Shown here piece after piece: positions 26,948-35,285 of a stretch of DNA of 64,000 bases. This stretch comes from Butyrivibrio sp. MB2005 (lineage in GTDB: Bacteria; Bacillota; Clostridia; Lachnospirales; Lachnospiraceae): NCBI RefSeq assembly GCF_000424285.1, contig NZ_AUJP01000016.1:1-64000 (forward strand), in the 5' to 3' direction. Each line of letters begins with the position of its first letter. Position 1 is the stretch's first letter. A program made the translations under genes and the position numbers. The notes beneath the pieces are model-generated. The model was not told where the DNA came from and ran no database searches. It saw only the letters and a program-made list of their open reading frames with translations.

Positions 26948-28222
26948 TTAATCCCTTTTTGCATCCGTTACACTTACCTCGGATTCCATATCAAAGAATC
27001 CTACGGTGTTTTTGTCTGATACCACTGTAATATTGAGCGCATCATACAGACGATGATACACTACAAAATCATCCTGCTCAAATCCGGTAACTCCGAAGGA
27101 TACCAGATATTCTCCCCCCTGCAGGCGCATTCTCTGTTTAAAGACAATCTCCTTCTCATCTCCTGCCTTAACAGGCTCTAGGAAAGACTTCTCTACCATA
27201 GAATTCGTGCCTGTAATCTCGATACCAAGAATGTTTTTGAAGGTAAAAGCAAATATAGGAGCATTTACATCCTGTAAAAACTTAACCTTCATGTGAATCT
27301 CGAACTCTGACCCCTTTAAAACAGAATTCGTTCTGATTCCCTTGGAATCAAGAGCATAAAACTCAGTAATCTGGGCTGCGTTATTGCCATATTCCAAAAG
27401 GTTAGGATTCTCAGCCTTCTCAGCAGCCTCTCTGATATCTTCATCGTCGAGAAGTGACTTAAAATCATTCTCGGGAAGCGGGTACTGTCCCACCAGAACC
27501 TGCTTATAGATATCAATCATTTTCTTGGGTGTTCCTTCGCCAAGGATCACGCCTTTATTTAACAGAACAGCCCTGTCGCAATATCTGCTTATGGTTGAAA
27601 GATCATGGGATACGAAAAGTATGGTCTTTCCCTGTTCTTTAAATTCTTCAAACTTGTGGTAGCACTTTGCCTGGAAGAAAACATCTCCAACAGAAAGTGC
27701 CTCGTCTACGATCAGTATCTCAGGATCGATATTTATGGCAACAGCAAATGCCAATCTTACAAACATACCACTGGAGTAGGTCTTAACCGGCTGATAAACG
27801 TAATCACCGATATCTGCAAATTCAAGAATCGCATCAAGACGCTTATCAATCTCCTCCTCGGAAAAACCTATCATCATTCCGTTAAGGTAGATATTGTCAA
27901 TTCCGTTGTACTCCATATTAAAGCCCGCTCCAAGCTCAAGCAGTGCTGAAATATGACCATTTACCTGTACGTCACCGGATGTGGGTGAAAGAACTCCTGT
28001 AATGATCTTAAGAATTGTGGACTTTCCGGAGCCGTTGGTTCCGATAATTCCTATAGTCTCGCCGCGCTTTACCTCAAGGTTCACATGATTAAGAGCAAGA
28101 TGCTCTGTGTAACCCTGCCCCTTCATGAGGCCAAGTGCATCCTTAAGCCTGTCAGAATTCTTATTATATAATTTATACATTTTTGTAAGGTCAGTGACCT
28201 TAATCGCTATATCCTTATCCAT
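26948..28222 (-). CDS. wzt: ABC polysaccharide exporter ATPase with carbohydrate-binding tail (Wzt/RfbB type)
   Basis: Residues 1-240 are an ABC ATPase: Walker A GTNGSGKST (61-69), signature YSSGMFVRLAF (149-159), Walker B EILIVDEALS (168-177) and VSHD. Residues from about 265 to 424 form a beta-sandwich tail like Wzt_C (LEYGNNAAQITEFYALDSKGIRTNSVLKG, GIEITGTNSM, LVSFGVTGF), which in O9a/O8 systems recognises the terminal modification of the finished glycan. It is followed by the methyltransferase-kinase and preceded by the permease. Teichoic acid exporter ATPase TagH is the other possibility, but TagH tails differ. Confidence 0.92.
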   Translation of the reverse strand: MDKDIAIKVTDLTKMYKLYNKNSDRLKDALGLMKGQGYTEHLALNHVNLEVKRGETIGIIGTNGSGKSTILKIITGVLSPTSGDVQVNGHISALLELGAGFNMEYNGIDNIYLNGMMIGFSEEEIDKRLDAILEFADIGDYVYQPVKTYSSGMFVRLAFAVAINIDPEILIVDEALSVGDVFFQAKCYHKFEEFKEQGKTILFVSHDLSTISRYCDRAVLLNKGVILGEGTPKKMIDIYKQVLVGQYPLPENDFKSLLDDEDIREAAEKAENPNLLEYGNNAAQITEFYALDSKGIRTNSVLKGSEFEIHMKVKFLQDVNAPIFAFTFKNILGIEITGTNSMVEKSFLEPVKAGDEKEIVFKQRMRLQGGEYLVSFGVTGFEQDDFVVYHRLYDALNITVVSDKNTVGFFDMESEVSVTDAKRD

Positions 28223-28254
28223 AAAACTCTTTCTGATAGTCTTAAAGTAATCTG

Positions 28255-29277
28255 TTACAGAACATCTGCAAAATGCGTTTTGGTACGCTTAAACACAAGT
28301 GAGCCTATACCAAAAATAAGTGCAACCACTATCCAAAAATAAGTGCTTGAGTAGAAATGCTCAAAAAACCACTCATCTCCGTAAACCGCATTCCTGTACC
28401 CATTAACAATATAGGTCATGGGATTGAGCTTAATGATCCACTTAAGTCTGTCGGGAAGCATATTTATATCCCACAAAATAGGTGTAGCCCACTGACCGAC
28501 CTGAAGAACGATTGCAAGAATCTGGGTAAGATCCCTGAAAAATACCACAACCGAGCAGGTGGTATAACAAATGGACAGCACCAGAATGAATTCACAGATT
28601 GCGTAATAAAAAATCTGAAGCGTATAAATCGTAGGATGATATCCATACAAAATAGCCACAACCATCATTACGCCTGCAAAAAATACATGTATAAAAAGTG
28701 CAGCAATTATCTTGATAAGAGGCAGAATACTAATCTTGAAAAGAACCTTCTTAACAAGGTAGTTGTATTCAAGAAGAGATGTAGTTCCGTTCATAAGAGC
28801 TTCATTGAAGAAAAACCACGGAACAAGACCTGTTGTCAGGAAAAGGACATAGGGAACCTCTACTCCTCCTGCAACCATCTGTGATCTGGTATTAAAAATA
28901 CGATCAAACACAAAGAAATACATCAAAACAGTGACCACCGGCTGAACCAGTGCCCACACAACGCCCATATAAGAGCCGGCATATCTTTTTTTGAAATCGT
29001 TGACAGAAAGTCGCCATATAAGGCGCCTGGAATTATATAGCTCCACAGGAAGAACCATGAGCTTGTCATACCAGGCTGTAATCAAAACCATTGACAGTAT
29101 AAGCAGTACACAGGCACAGATTTTCTTAAGAAGCTCTGTTCTCTGATCTGCCAGTGGATTAAAGTGGAATACTATAATCAGCATCAAAGCAATTGCTATG
29201 GTATAGTACACTCCAAGTACCACAGTCTTAGGCAGCTTACTTAATACAGGCAATCTGTCTATTTGCTTTTCTGCCAT
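28255..29277 (-). CDS. wzm: ABC-2 type polysaccharide exporter permease (Wzm/TagG type)
   Basis: The 340-aa integral membrane protein has two extra N-terminal helices (about 20-70) before the ABC-2 core. The core starts with the amphipathic gate region RLIWRLSVNDFKKRYAGSYMGVVWALVQPVVTVLMYFFVF and ends with PILWDINMLPDRLKWIIKLNPMTYIVNGYRNAVYG. It forms the membrane half of the exporter with the ATPase 32 nt downstream. Its first base overlaps the last base of rfbC, so expression is coupled to dTDP-sugar synthesis. Confidence 0.92.
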   Translation of the reverse strand: MAEKQIDRLPVLSKLPKTVVLGVYYTIAIALMLIIVFHFNPLADQRTELLKKICACVLLILSMVLITAWYDKLMVLPVELYNSRRLIWRLSVNDFKKRYAGSYMGVVWALVQPVVTVLMYFFVFDRIFNTRSQMVAGGVEVPYVLFLTTGLVPWFFFNEALMNGTTSLLEYNYLVKKVLFKISILPLIKIIAALFIHVFFAGVMMVVAILYGYHPTIYTLQIFYYAICEFILVLSICYTTCSVVVFFRDLTQILAIVLQVGQWATPILWDINMLPDRLKWIIKLNPMTYIVNGYRNAVYGDEWFFEHFYSSTYFWIVVALIFGIGSLVFKRTKTHFADVL

Positions 29278-29843
29278 TATTCTACTCCACGTTCCTTTTT
29301 ATAATCAGCAAGTGTGCCCCACTTGGGATCCTTCTCAGACATGATAAGCTCTGACTCATCCTCGTAAGGCCACTCAATTCCTATCTCAGGATCACTAAAG
29401 AGGATTCCGCCCTCATCATCGGGATGATAAAAATCGGAGCATTTATATACAAACTCTGCATAATCAGAAAGCACCAGGAAACCATGTGCAAATCCCTTAG
29501 GAATGAAAAACTGCTTCTTGTTCTCTGCAGAAAGTCTTACGCCGAACCACTTTCCGAAGGTCTTTGAACCCTCTCTTAAGTCAACGGCAACATCAAAAAC
29601 CTCACCGTTTACTACTCTTACAAGCTTATCCTGTGGAAAGTTCTTCTGGAAATGAAGGCCTCTGAGAACACCTTTTTTGGATGCTGACTGGTTGTCCTGA
29701 ACAAACTCAACATCTATTCCAGCCTCTGTGAAATCTCTTTTGGAATAGGTCTCCATGAAATAGCCTCTGCTATCACCGAAAACCTGAGGTGTAATAACCT
29801 TAAGCCCCTCTATTTCACATGTCTCAACAGTAATCTTTCCCAT
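29277..29843 (-). CDS. rfbC: dTDP-4-dehydrorhamnose 3,5-epimerase
   Basis: The 188-aa cupin-fold enzyme epimerises C3 and C5 of dTDP-4-keto-6-deoxyglucose on the way to dTDP-L-rhamnose. Motifs seen: GYFMETYSKRDF, VQDNQSASKKGVLRGLHFQ (catalytic His), VFDVAVDLREGSKTFGKW and FIPKGFAHGFLVLSD. The length is normal. rfbA and rfbB are nearby, but no rfbD reductase is in the window. Confidence 0.95.
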   Translation of the reverse strand: MGKITVETCEIEGLKVITPQVFGDSRGYFMETYSKRDFTEAGIDVEFVQDNQSASKKGVLRGLHFQKNFPQDKLVRVVNGEVFDVAVDLREGSKTFGKWFGVRLSAENKKQFFIPKGFAHGFLVLSDYAEFVYKCSDFYHPDDEGGILFSDPEIGIEWPYEDESELIMSEKDPKWGTLADYKKERGVE

Positions 29844-29863
29844 TTTTATCTATCCTCTCAAAT

Positions 29864-30385
29864 TCAATTACTTTTTTCTGCAGCTTCGTCAGCTTTTGTA
29901 TCTTCTGTGGTCTCTTCCGATTCCTCTACAGAATCTTCTGCCGCAGAATCCGATGCTCCTGATGAAGGTCTGTCTCTGGTGATATCCTCGGGTCTTGCCT
30001 CGATCCTGTCATCACCTGTAACCTCATTATTCATCGGTTCATAAAAATCTGTTGATCCTGTAGATGTTCCCTTGTCTGCATTGGCAGGAACGGGGACGTT
30101 ATCCACAACCACAACAACTGACGGGCGCTGCTCATTTTTATCAAAAAACTTATCAGATTTAAGGAAGCCTTTAAGATCATCACCAATCTGTTCACCTGAT
30201 GATGCGATCTCGGACTCACCTATGATTTCGTCTTCCGGGATCTCCTCCTCTACAGTGCTGGCAAATTCATCTGCGCCAATAAGCGCAGCAATCCGCTCCC
30301 TGTTAGCGGCGTAGACAACAACGCCAACAAGGACAACTGTAGTTATAATCGCCAGAATTGACAATCGATAAGCTTTAGAGTCCAT
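29864..30385 (-). CDS. uncharacterised acidic single-pass membrane protein
   Basis: The 173-aa protein has an N-terminal membrane helix ([19 protein letters not shown]). It is followed by an acidic, low-complexity extracytoplasmic region rich in Glu, Asp, Ser and Thr, with only one hydrophobic strand ([14 protein letters not shown]). Its start overlaps the end of rfbA by 11 nt, and rfbC follows after 20 nt, so it is embedded in the dTDP-sugar operon. No enzymatic motif is visible. It could be a scaffold or wall-proximal spacer protein, but I do not assign a function. Confidence 0.75.
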   Translation of the reverse strand: MDSKAYRLSILAIITTVVLVGVVVYAANRERIAALIGADEFASTVEEEIPEDEIIGESEIASSGEQIGDDLKGFLKSDKFFDKNEQRPSVVVVVDNVPVPANADKGTSTGSTDFYEPMNNEVTGDDRIEARPEDITRDRPSSGASDSAAEDSVEESEETTEDTKADEAAEKSN

Positions 30386-31244
30386 TTGCTACCTCAACAA
30401 GATATTTACCATAATCAGTCTTCATAAGGGGCTCAGCAAGTTTAAGGAGCTGCTCCTTAGTAATAAAGCCTCTCTTATAAGCTATCTCTTCGATACAGGA
30501 TACATAAAGTCCCTGTCTCTTCTGGAATGCACATACGAAATCAGCAGCGTCAAGAAGAGAATCATGGTTACCTGTATCAAGCCAAGCAAAGCCTCGGCCC
30601 ATAGTCTCAACTCTGAGAGTTCCGCGGCGAAGATACTCGTTATTAACACTTGTGATCTCGATCTCGCCTCTTGCGGAAGGCTTAACATTCTTAGCTATAT
30701 CAATTACATCATTGTCATAGAAATAAAGTCCGGGAACTGCGTAGTTGCTCTTGGGATGCTCGGGCTTCTCCTCGATGGAAAGTGCCTTACCATTCTCATC
30801 AAACTCAACAACGCCGTATTCTCTGGGATCACGAACATAGTAACCAAAGATTGTAGCTCCCTTTTCTCTTGAAGCAACCTCTCTAAGGAGCTTACTGAAG
30901 CTCTGACCATAGAAAATATTGTCGCCAAGTACAAGAGCAACACTGTCACTACCGATGAAGCTCTCACCGATGATGAATGCATCAGCAAGACCTCTGGGCT
31001 CCTCCTGAATAGCATATGAAAAGCTCATTCCAAGCTGCTCACCTGTTCCGAAAAGATCCTCGAATATAGGCAGATCTCTGGGTGTAGAGATAATAAGAAC
31101 CTCTCTGATACCCGCAAGCATAAGTGTAGAAAGCGGATAATAGATCATGGGCTTGTCATAAACCGGCATAATCTGCTTTGAAATCGCTCTTGTAAGAGGA
31201 TAAAGTCTTGTTCCTGAGCCACCTGCCAAAATAATTCCCTTCAT
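30375..31244 (-). CDS. rfbA: glucose-1-phosphate thymidylyltransferase
   Basis: RfbA makes dTDP-glucose from dTTP and glucose-1-phosphate. The signature [22 protein letters not shown] is at the N terminus, with [47 protein letters not shown] and [18 protein letters not shown] prefer the ATG at 31244, giving MKGIILAGG, because GGAGG lies 9 nt before it but only 3 nt before the in-frame ATG at 31250. About 290 aa is the family length. The gene leads the rfbA-hyp-rfbC-wzm-wzt-terminator run. Confidence 0.96.
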   Translation of the reverse strand: MKGIILAGGSGTRLYPLTRAISKQIMPVYDKPMIYYPLSTLMLAGIREVLIISTPRDLPIFEDLFGTGEQLGMSFSYAIQEEPRGLADAFIIGESFIGSDSVALVLGDNIFYGQSFSKLLREVASREKGATIFGYYVRDPREYGVVEFDENGKALSIEEKPEHPKSNYAVPGLYFYDNDVIDIAKNVKPSARGEIEITSVNNEYLRRGTLRVETMGRGFAWLDTGNHDSLLDAADFVCAFQKRQGLYVSCIEEIAYKRGFITKEQLLKLAEPLMKTDYGKYLVEVANGL

Positions 31245-31290
31245 GGGCATAAACCTCCAAAATAAAAATAAAACTAAAATAATCGCAACA

Positions 31291-31299
31291 ATTATATCA
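31291..31299 (-). promoter_or_regulatory. extended -10 promoter of the rfbA-wzm-wzt operon
   Basis: On the minus strand TGATATAAT is an extended -10 element with no clear -35. It lies about 45 bp before the rfbA ATG. A small hairpin TAGTGC-GGAAAA-GCACTA sits directly upstream and may terminate the preceding GtrB-like gene. Confidence 0.55.
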
Positions 31300-31349
31300 T
31301 AAATTAGTGCTTTTCCGCACTATGGCGGACTTATTTGTAATGCAATTTA

Positions 31350-32279
31350 TTACTTATCGTTTTTACGAACCTCGTCTATGATAAACGGAGGACGTTTTCT
31401 TGACTCCTCAAGGACTCTCCAGATATATTCACCCAGGATTCCAAGGGTCAGCATAATGATACCTGATGCAAAAAGAATTACGCACATAAGTGACGCATAT
31501 CCCATAATAGGTGTTCCAACTGTAAGCTTCTCATAGATAGCGCCAATAATTCCAATAAAAGCAAGAATAGCAAACAATACGCCGCACATACTCATAACTC
31601 TGATAGGAAAATATGAAAAGCTCATCATGGAATCCATAACCAGCTTAAACTTCTTAGCAAAGGTCCAGCGTGATTTTCCAACAGTTCTGTCTTTTCTGTG
31701 GAAATAAACCTTGGCTGATTTAAAGCCAATCCACATTACCTGAAGTGTCAGTGATGAGTTCTTCTCATCAAGCATCTCGATAACTTCGATTGCCTGTCTG
31801 TCAAGAAGATAGCAATCGCAGCCTCCCTGGGGCATATCCTTGTTGATGGTCTTCCTTACAAGCCAGTAATACATGCCTGCAAAGAACTTCTTCATGGCAC
31901 CCTCATCTCTCTCAGCTCTGATGGCAAGTACTACCTTGTAGCCTTCCTTCCACTTCTCAAAGAGCTCAAGAATAAGTGTGCTGTCCTCCTGAAGGTCAGC
32001 CTGCTTGGTAACTGCGCAGTCACCTGTGCACACAGAAAGGCCTGCCAAAATAGCCGCATGCTCACCAAAATTCCTTGAAAGTCTGGTGCAGACAACGTTC
32101 TCATCCTTCTCGGCAATCTTGTTCATTACCTCCCAGGAATTATCTCCTGAACCGTCATCCACAAAGACGATCTCATATTCAGGAAGCTTATGGAGGATTT
32201 TCTCCTTCATGTCATCATAAAGCATTTCCAGTGTATCTGAGTTGTAATACACAGGAACTACTATTGACAATTTGCTCAT
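31350..32279 (-). CDS. GtrB/ArnC-type polyprenyl-phosphate glycosyltransferase
   Basis: The 309-aa GT2 protein starts MSKLSIVVPVYYNSDTLEML, has RNFGEHAAILAGL and QADLQEDSTLI, and ends with two membrane helices (about 225-250 and 258-285) followed by GEYIWRVLEESRKRPPFIIDEV. This layout belongs to enzymes that load one sugar onto undecaprenyl phosphate for later transfer outside the cell. Usual partners are a small flippase and a GT-C transferase. Two small DMT-type proteins and several GT-C-like proteins are encoded close upstream. The sugar is unknown. Confidence 0.92.
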   Translation of the reverse strand: MSKLSIVVPVYYNSDTLEMLYDDMKEKILHKLPEYEIVFVDDGSGDNSWEVMNKIAEKDENVVCTRLSRNFGEHAAILAGLSVCTGDCAVTKQADLQEDSTLILELFEKWKEGYKVVLAIRAERDEGAMKKFFAGMYYWLVRKTINKDMPQGGCDCYLLDRQAIEVIEMLDEKNSSLTLQVMWIGFKSAKVYFHRKDRTVGKSRWTFAKKFKLVMDSMMSFSYFPIRVMSMCGVLFAILAFIGIIGAIYEKLTVGTPIMGYASLMCVILFASGIIMLTLGILGEYIWRVLEESRKRPPFIIDEVRKNDK

Positions 32280-32300
32280 AAAATTTATCTCTCCTATAAC

Positions 32301-32336
32301 GCAAAAATAGAATTCCTCCTCGGAATTCTGTTTTTA
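32301..32336. terminator. bidirectional terminator between rfbB and the GtrB-like gene
   Basis: AGAATTCC and GGAATTCT (32309-32316 and 32322-32329) form a perfect 8-bp stem with a 5-nt loop, flanked by runs of T on both strands. A second, longer GGGGCT/AGCCCC hairpin lies at about 32345-32376. Confidence 0.8.
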
Positions 32337-32391
32337 ACACGTAAGGGGCTAATAGGGATTAACCTAAAAGCCCCATGTTATCACTTAATTA

Positions 32392-33480
32392 TCAAAGCTT
32401 GTCGCTGTACATGCTATCGTAATACTTCTGATAGTCACCGCTTGTTACATGCTCCATCCAGTCCTCATGCGCAAAGAACCACTTAATGGTCTTTCTGATA
32501 CCTTCCTTGAACATGGTCTCAGGCTCCCAGCCGATCTCAGCCTTGATCTTGTCAGGTGCGATCGCATAACGACGATCGTGTCCCTTTCTGTCCTCAACAT
32601 AAGTGATGAGGTCATAAGTAAGCTTCTCTTTTCTGGGATCTGAATCATCAAGAGACTCTCTGAGTACATCGATTATTGTCTGAACGATCTCGATGTTCTG
32701 CTTCTCATTGTGTCCGCCAATGTTGTAAGTCTCAAAAAGTCTGCCCTGCTCCTGAACCATATCAATTGCCTTGGCATGATCTTCAACATAGAGCCAGTCA
32801 CGAACATTCTTACCATCACCGTAAACAGGAAGCTGCTTGCCCTCAAGTGCATTGTGGATCATAAGAGGTATAAGCTTCTCAGGGAACTGGTAAGGTCCGT
32901 AGTTGTTAGAGCAGTTTGTAATATTTGCAGGGAACTTATATGTATCCATATAAGCCTTAACAAGCATATCTGAGCTTGCTTTACTTGCTGAGTAAGGGCT
33001 ATGAGGATCATAAGGTGTTGTCTCATAGAAATATGCGTTGGGATCCTCAGGAAGTGAGCCGTATACTTCATCAGTACTTACATGAAGGAATTTCTTGCCT
33101 TCCTTGAAGCTGCCATCAGGGAGCTCCCATGCCTTCTTAGCTGCATTAAGCATTGTAGCTGTACCAAGTACGTTGGTCTCAACGAAGATCTCAGGATTGA
33201 CGATAGATCTGTCAACATGACTCTCAGCCGCAAAATGAACAACGCGGTCGATGTCGTTCTCCTCGAAGATCTTATTTATAGCATCTCTGTCACAGATATT
33301 TGCCTTAACAAAGGTGTAGTTGTCTCTCTCCTCCACATCCTTGAGGTTCTCAAGGTTACCTGCGTATGTAAGTGCATCCACATTGATAATGCGGATCTCA
33401 TTATCATACTTTTTAAACATGTAGTGAATGTAGTTTGAACCGATGAATCCGGCACCGCCTGTTACAAGATAAGTTCTCAT
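32392..33480 (-). CDS. rfbB: dTDP-glucose 4,6-dehydratase
   Basis: RfbB converts dTDP-glucose to dTDP-4-keto-6-deoxyglucose, using tightly bound NAD. The Rossmann motif GGAGFIGSNYIHYM is at the N terminus, then FAAESHVDRSI, the catalytic STDEVYGSLPED, the YSASKASSD tyrosine-lysine motif and NNYGPYQFPEKLIPLMI. At 362 aa it is full length. It stands alone between a promoter and a terminator, separate from rfbA and rfbC. Confidence 0.96.
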   Translation of the reverse strand: MRTYLVTGGAGFIGSNYIHYMFKKYDNEIRIINVDALTYAGNLENLKDVEERDNYTFVKANICDRDAINKIFEENDIDRVVHFAAESHVDRSIVNPEIFVETNVLGTATMLNAAKKAWELPDGSFKEGKKFLHVSTDEVYGSLPEDPNAYFYETTPYDPHSPYSASKASSDMLVKAYMDTYKFPANITNCSNNYGPYQFPEKLIPLMIHNALEGKQLPVYGDGKNVRDWLYVEDHAKAIDMVQEQGRLFETYNIGGHNEKQNIEIVQTIIDVLRESLDDSDPRKEKLTYDLITYVEDRKGHDRRYAIAPDKIKAEIGWEPETMFKEGIRKTIKWFFAHEDWMEHVTSGDYQKYYDSMYSDKL

Positions 33481-33527
33481 TATTTAACTCCTATTATTAA
33501 AAAATTTATAATTATTAGGCTCATAAA

Positions 33528-33556
33528 ATTATAACCGCAATGCACATATCATGCAA
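33528..33556 (-). promoter_or_regulatory. rfbB promoter
   Basis: On the minus strand TTGCAT (33551-33556), a 17-bp spacer and a perfect TATAAT (33528-33533) lie about 45 bp before the rfbB start. AGGAG precedes the ATG. Confidence 0.78.
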
Positions 33557-33589
33557 GGCGGCGCAAAACCGCACAGAAGCGGCGTTTGC

Positions 33590-33928
33590 TCAAATAAGAT
33601 AAAACACACATATACCTGAAAGTATAAGAAGCATTCCTATAATCTTATTTTTTGTAATTTTCTCAGCAAACAGCATCCTGCTAAGAAACATAACCATGAT
33701 ATAGCCCACCGGCTCTAAGATTACCACATACATATACGGCATGTGACCGTAGCATACTATGGCAATAAACATGGAAACAACCAAAAGTCCGTATCCCATA
33801 ATTACCAGGACATTCAGATACTGTCTGATAAAATTCGGATATTCCTTCTGTGAGCTTTTCTTAAGAAGCATCTGTGATATGGATGCAATAAGCTGTCCTA
33901 CAAGTGCAAGGATAATGAAAGGAATCAT
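33590..33928 (-). CDS. small four-helix DMT/EamA-type membrane protein, subunit B
   Basis: The 112-aa protein has four predicted membrane helices. The last (IGMLLILSGICVFYLI) and the preceding loop (LFAEKITKNKIIGM) match the half-size DMT fold of ArnE/ArnF or small multidrug proteins. Its start overlaps the stop of the next similar protein by 4 nt, so the two are made together and probably form a heterodimer. Context (GtrB-like transferase, glycan cluster) points to flipping a polyprenyl-phosphate sugar rather than drug efflux. A weak GC-rich hairpin follows the gene. Confidence 0.8.
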   Translation of the reverse strand: MIPFIILALVGQLIASISQMLLKKSSQKEYPNFIRQYLNVLVIMGYGLLVVSMFIAIVCYGHMPYMYVVILEPVGYIMVMFLSRMLFAEKITKNKIIGMLLILSGICVFYLI

Positions 33929-34296
33929 AAGCTCCCTCCTTCCTCGCGGGCAGGCTTATTCAGGATGATGGTTCCTGCTATTACCAGAGCAACACCAATG
34001 GCCTTGGGCACTGTGACCTCGCCATGGAATAGAATTACACTCCATAAAAGTGACCACAAAAGTGTCATTGCTTTATTGGCATAAGCAATTGAAAGCTCAA
34101 ACTTCTTAAGGAGCTGCTGCCACAAAATGGCATATACACCAAGAACTGCAAAATCCAGCATATAAAACAATATGAATTTAGCAGACAAAAACTCGTAATT
34201 TGAAACTATCTTGCTGATAACAGTGGTGAGGGAATATATCAAAACCGCACCCTGCAAAAACAATATAGCCTTCAGGGAGACCTTCTTATTTTCCAT
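33925..34296 (-). CDS. small four-helix DMT/EamA-type membrane protein, subunit A
   Basis: From the ATG at 34296 the protein (MENKKVSLKAIL, about 123 aa) has four membrane helices and ends with the conserved EamA-style GEVTVPKAIGVALVIAGTIIL. An earlier in-frame start would translate the ribosome site CGGAGG, so I reject it. It overlaps its partner's start by 4 nt and the upstream SGNH-like gene by about 11 nt. Paired half-size transporters of this kind often act as an antiparallel heterodimer. Confidence 0.8.
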   Translation of the reverse strand: MENKKVSLKAILFLQGAVLIYSLTTVISKIVSNYEFLSAKFILFYMLDFAVLGVYAILWQQLLKKFELSIAYANKAMTLLWSLLWSVILFHGEVTVPKAIGVALVIAGTIILNKPAREEGGSL

Positions 34297-35263
34297 AAAT
34301 AGCCTCCGCAAAGTGAGCTGCTATATGCTTGTTGCATTCCTGATTAACATGGATGTTATCAAGAAGATATTCTGAGCTGTTACCCTCATCTATAGTTCCG
34401 TAATAGTTATCTATAAAGGAAACGCCTGTCTCTCCGCATACATCTATCATGTGCTGCATATAGGTTGTGAGCTTACCGTTTCCAAAGTCTACTCTGTCAC
34501 CGTTCTTGAGACTTCCGTCAGAATCATAAGCATAGCAGAAGGTAAATGACATGCATACTACTCTGATATAAGGATATTTTTCCTGAATCTTCTTAATTCC
34601 AGAGCGAAGGGCTCCCATATATGTCATGGGATCAACTTCATCACCGGGATTCATTCCGGGACGAAGACTTATATAATCAAGTGCATCATAGTAGATCACA
34701 AGAGTATCAACCTTACTAAAATCGGTATTCTCAAGACTGCCAAGGCTAAGTGTATAAGTATTGTCTTCAGTAAATGAATTCAGCGCTTCATCCATTCTGG
34801 AAAAATCGCCAGTAACGATTGAATCTACAATATTATTAAAGCTGAAGCTGTCCATGGGATAATCAGCCTGATACTCTGCATTCTTAACAGAAATAGTACT
34901 TTTAGGGAAGCCTGCGTTGATCACCGTAGCTCCTGTTTTATCTGCAACAAGTCCGCAAAAGCCTGTTTTTGAATAGTCATAGGTCACAGCGTCATTACCA
35001 AGAACAAGTATGGTCTCTTCGCCGTCATCCTCATGACCTTCCTTTTTTTCTGCGGGAAGTACAAAAATCTGGTCAAGGACTTCAACCTCATAGTCCTCTG
35101 CATTGACATCAGAAGTATCAACTTCTCTTCCCTTATTCCATATACTAAGCTTCACCACTACAAAAATGATAACAAGTGCGATTACGGCAAGCACCACCAG
35201 GTGTACCCATGCCGGAACGGAAGATTCCCGTTCTCTATTGTCATTTGATCGTAAGTTTGGCAA
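34286..35263 (-). CDS. membrane-anchored SGNH-fold protein lacking the catalytic serine
   Basis: The 325-aa protein has one N-terminal membrane helix (WVHLVVLAVIALVIIFVVVKL) and an extracytoplasmic SGNH-like domain. Block I reads VLGNDAVTYDYSKTGFCGLVADKTGATVINAG, where active homologues have GDS; the serine position (residue 91) is Asp. Block III reads YYDALDY instead of a GxND motif. The C-terminal block is kept as LDNIHVNQECNKH (D302, H305). It therefore looks like an esterase fold without the nucleophile, perhaps a glycan-binding or helper protein for the MBOAT enzyme nearby. Confidence 0.8.
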   Translation of the reverse strand: MPNLRSNDNRERESSVPAWVHLVVLAVIALVIIFVVVKLSIWNKGREVDTSDVNAEDYEVEVLDQIFVLPAEKKEGHEDDGEETILVLGNDAVTYDYSKTGFCGLVADKTGATVINAGFPKSTISVKNAEYQADYPMDSFSFNNIVDSIVTGDFSRMDEALNSFTEDNTYTLSLGSLENTDFSKVDTLVIYYDALDYISLRPGMNPGDEVDPMTYMGALRSGIKKIQEKYPYIRVVCMSFTFCYAYDSDGSLKNGDRVDFGNGKLTTYMQHMIDVCGETGVSFIDNYYGTIDEGNSSEYLLDNIHVNQECNKHIAAHFAEAIYGK

Positions 35264-35285
35264 TGTTAATTCCCTCCATACCTGC

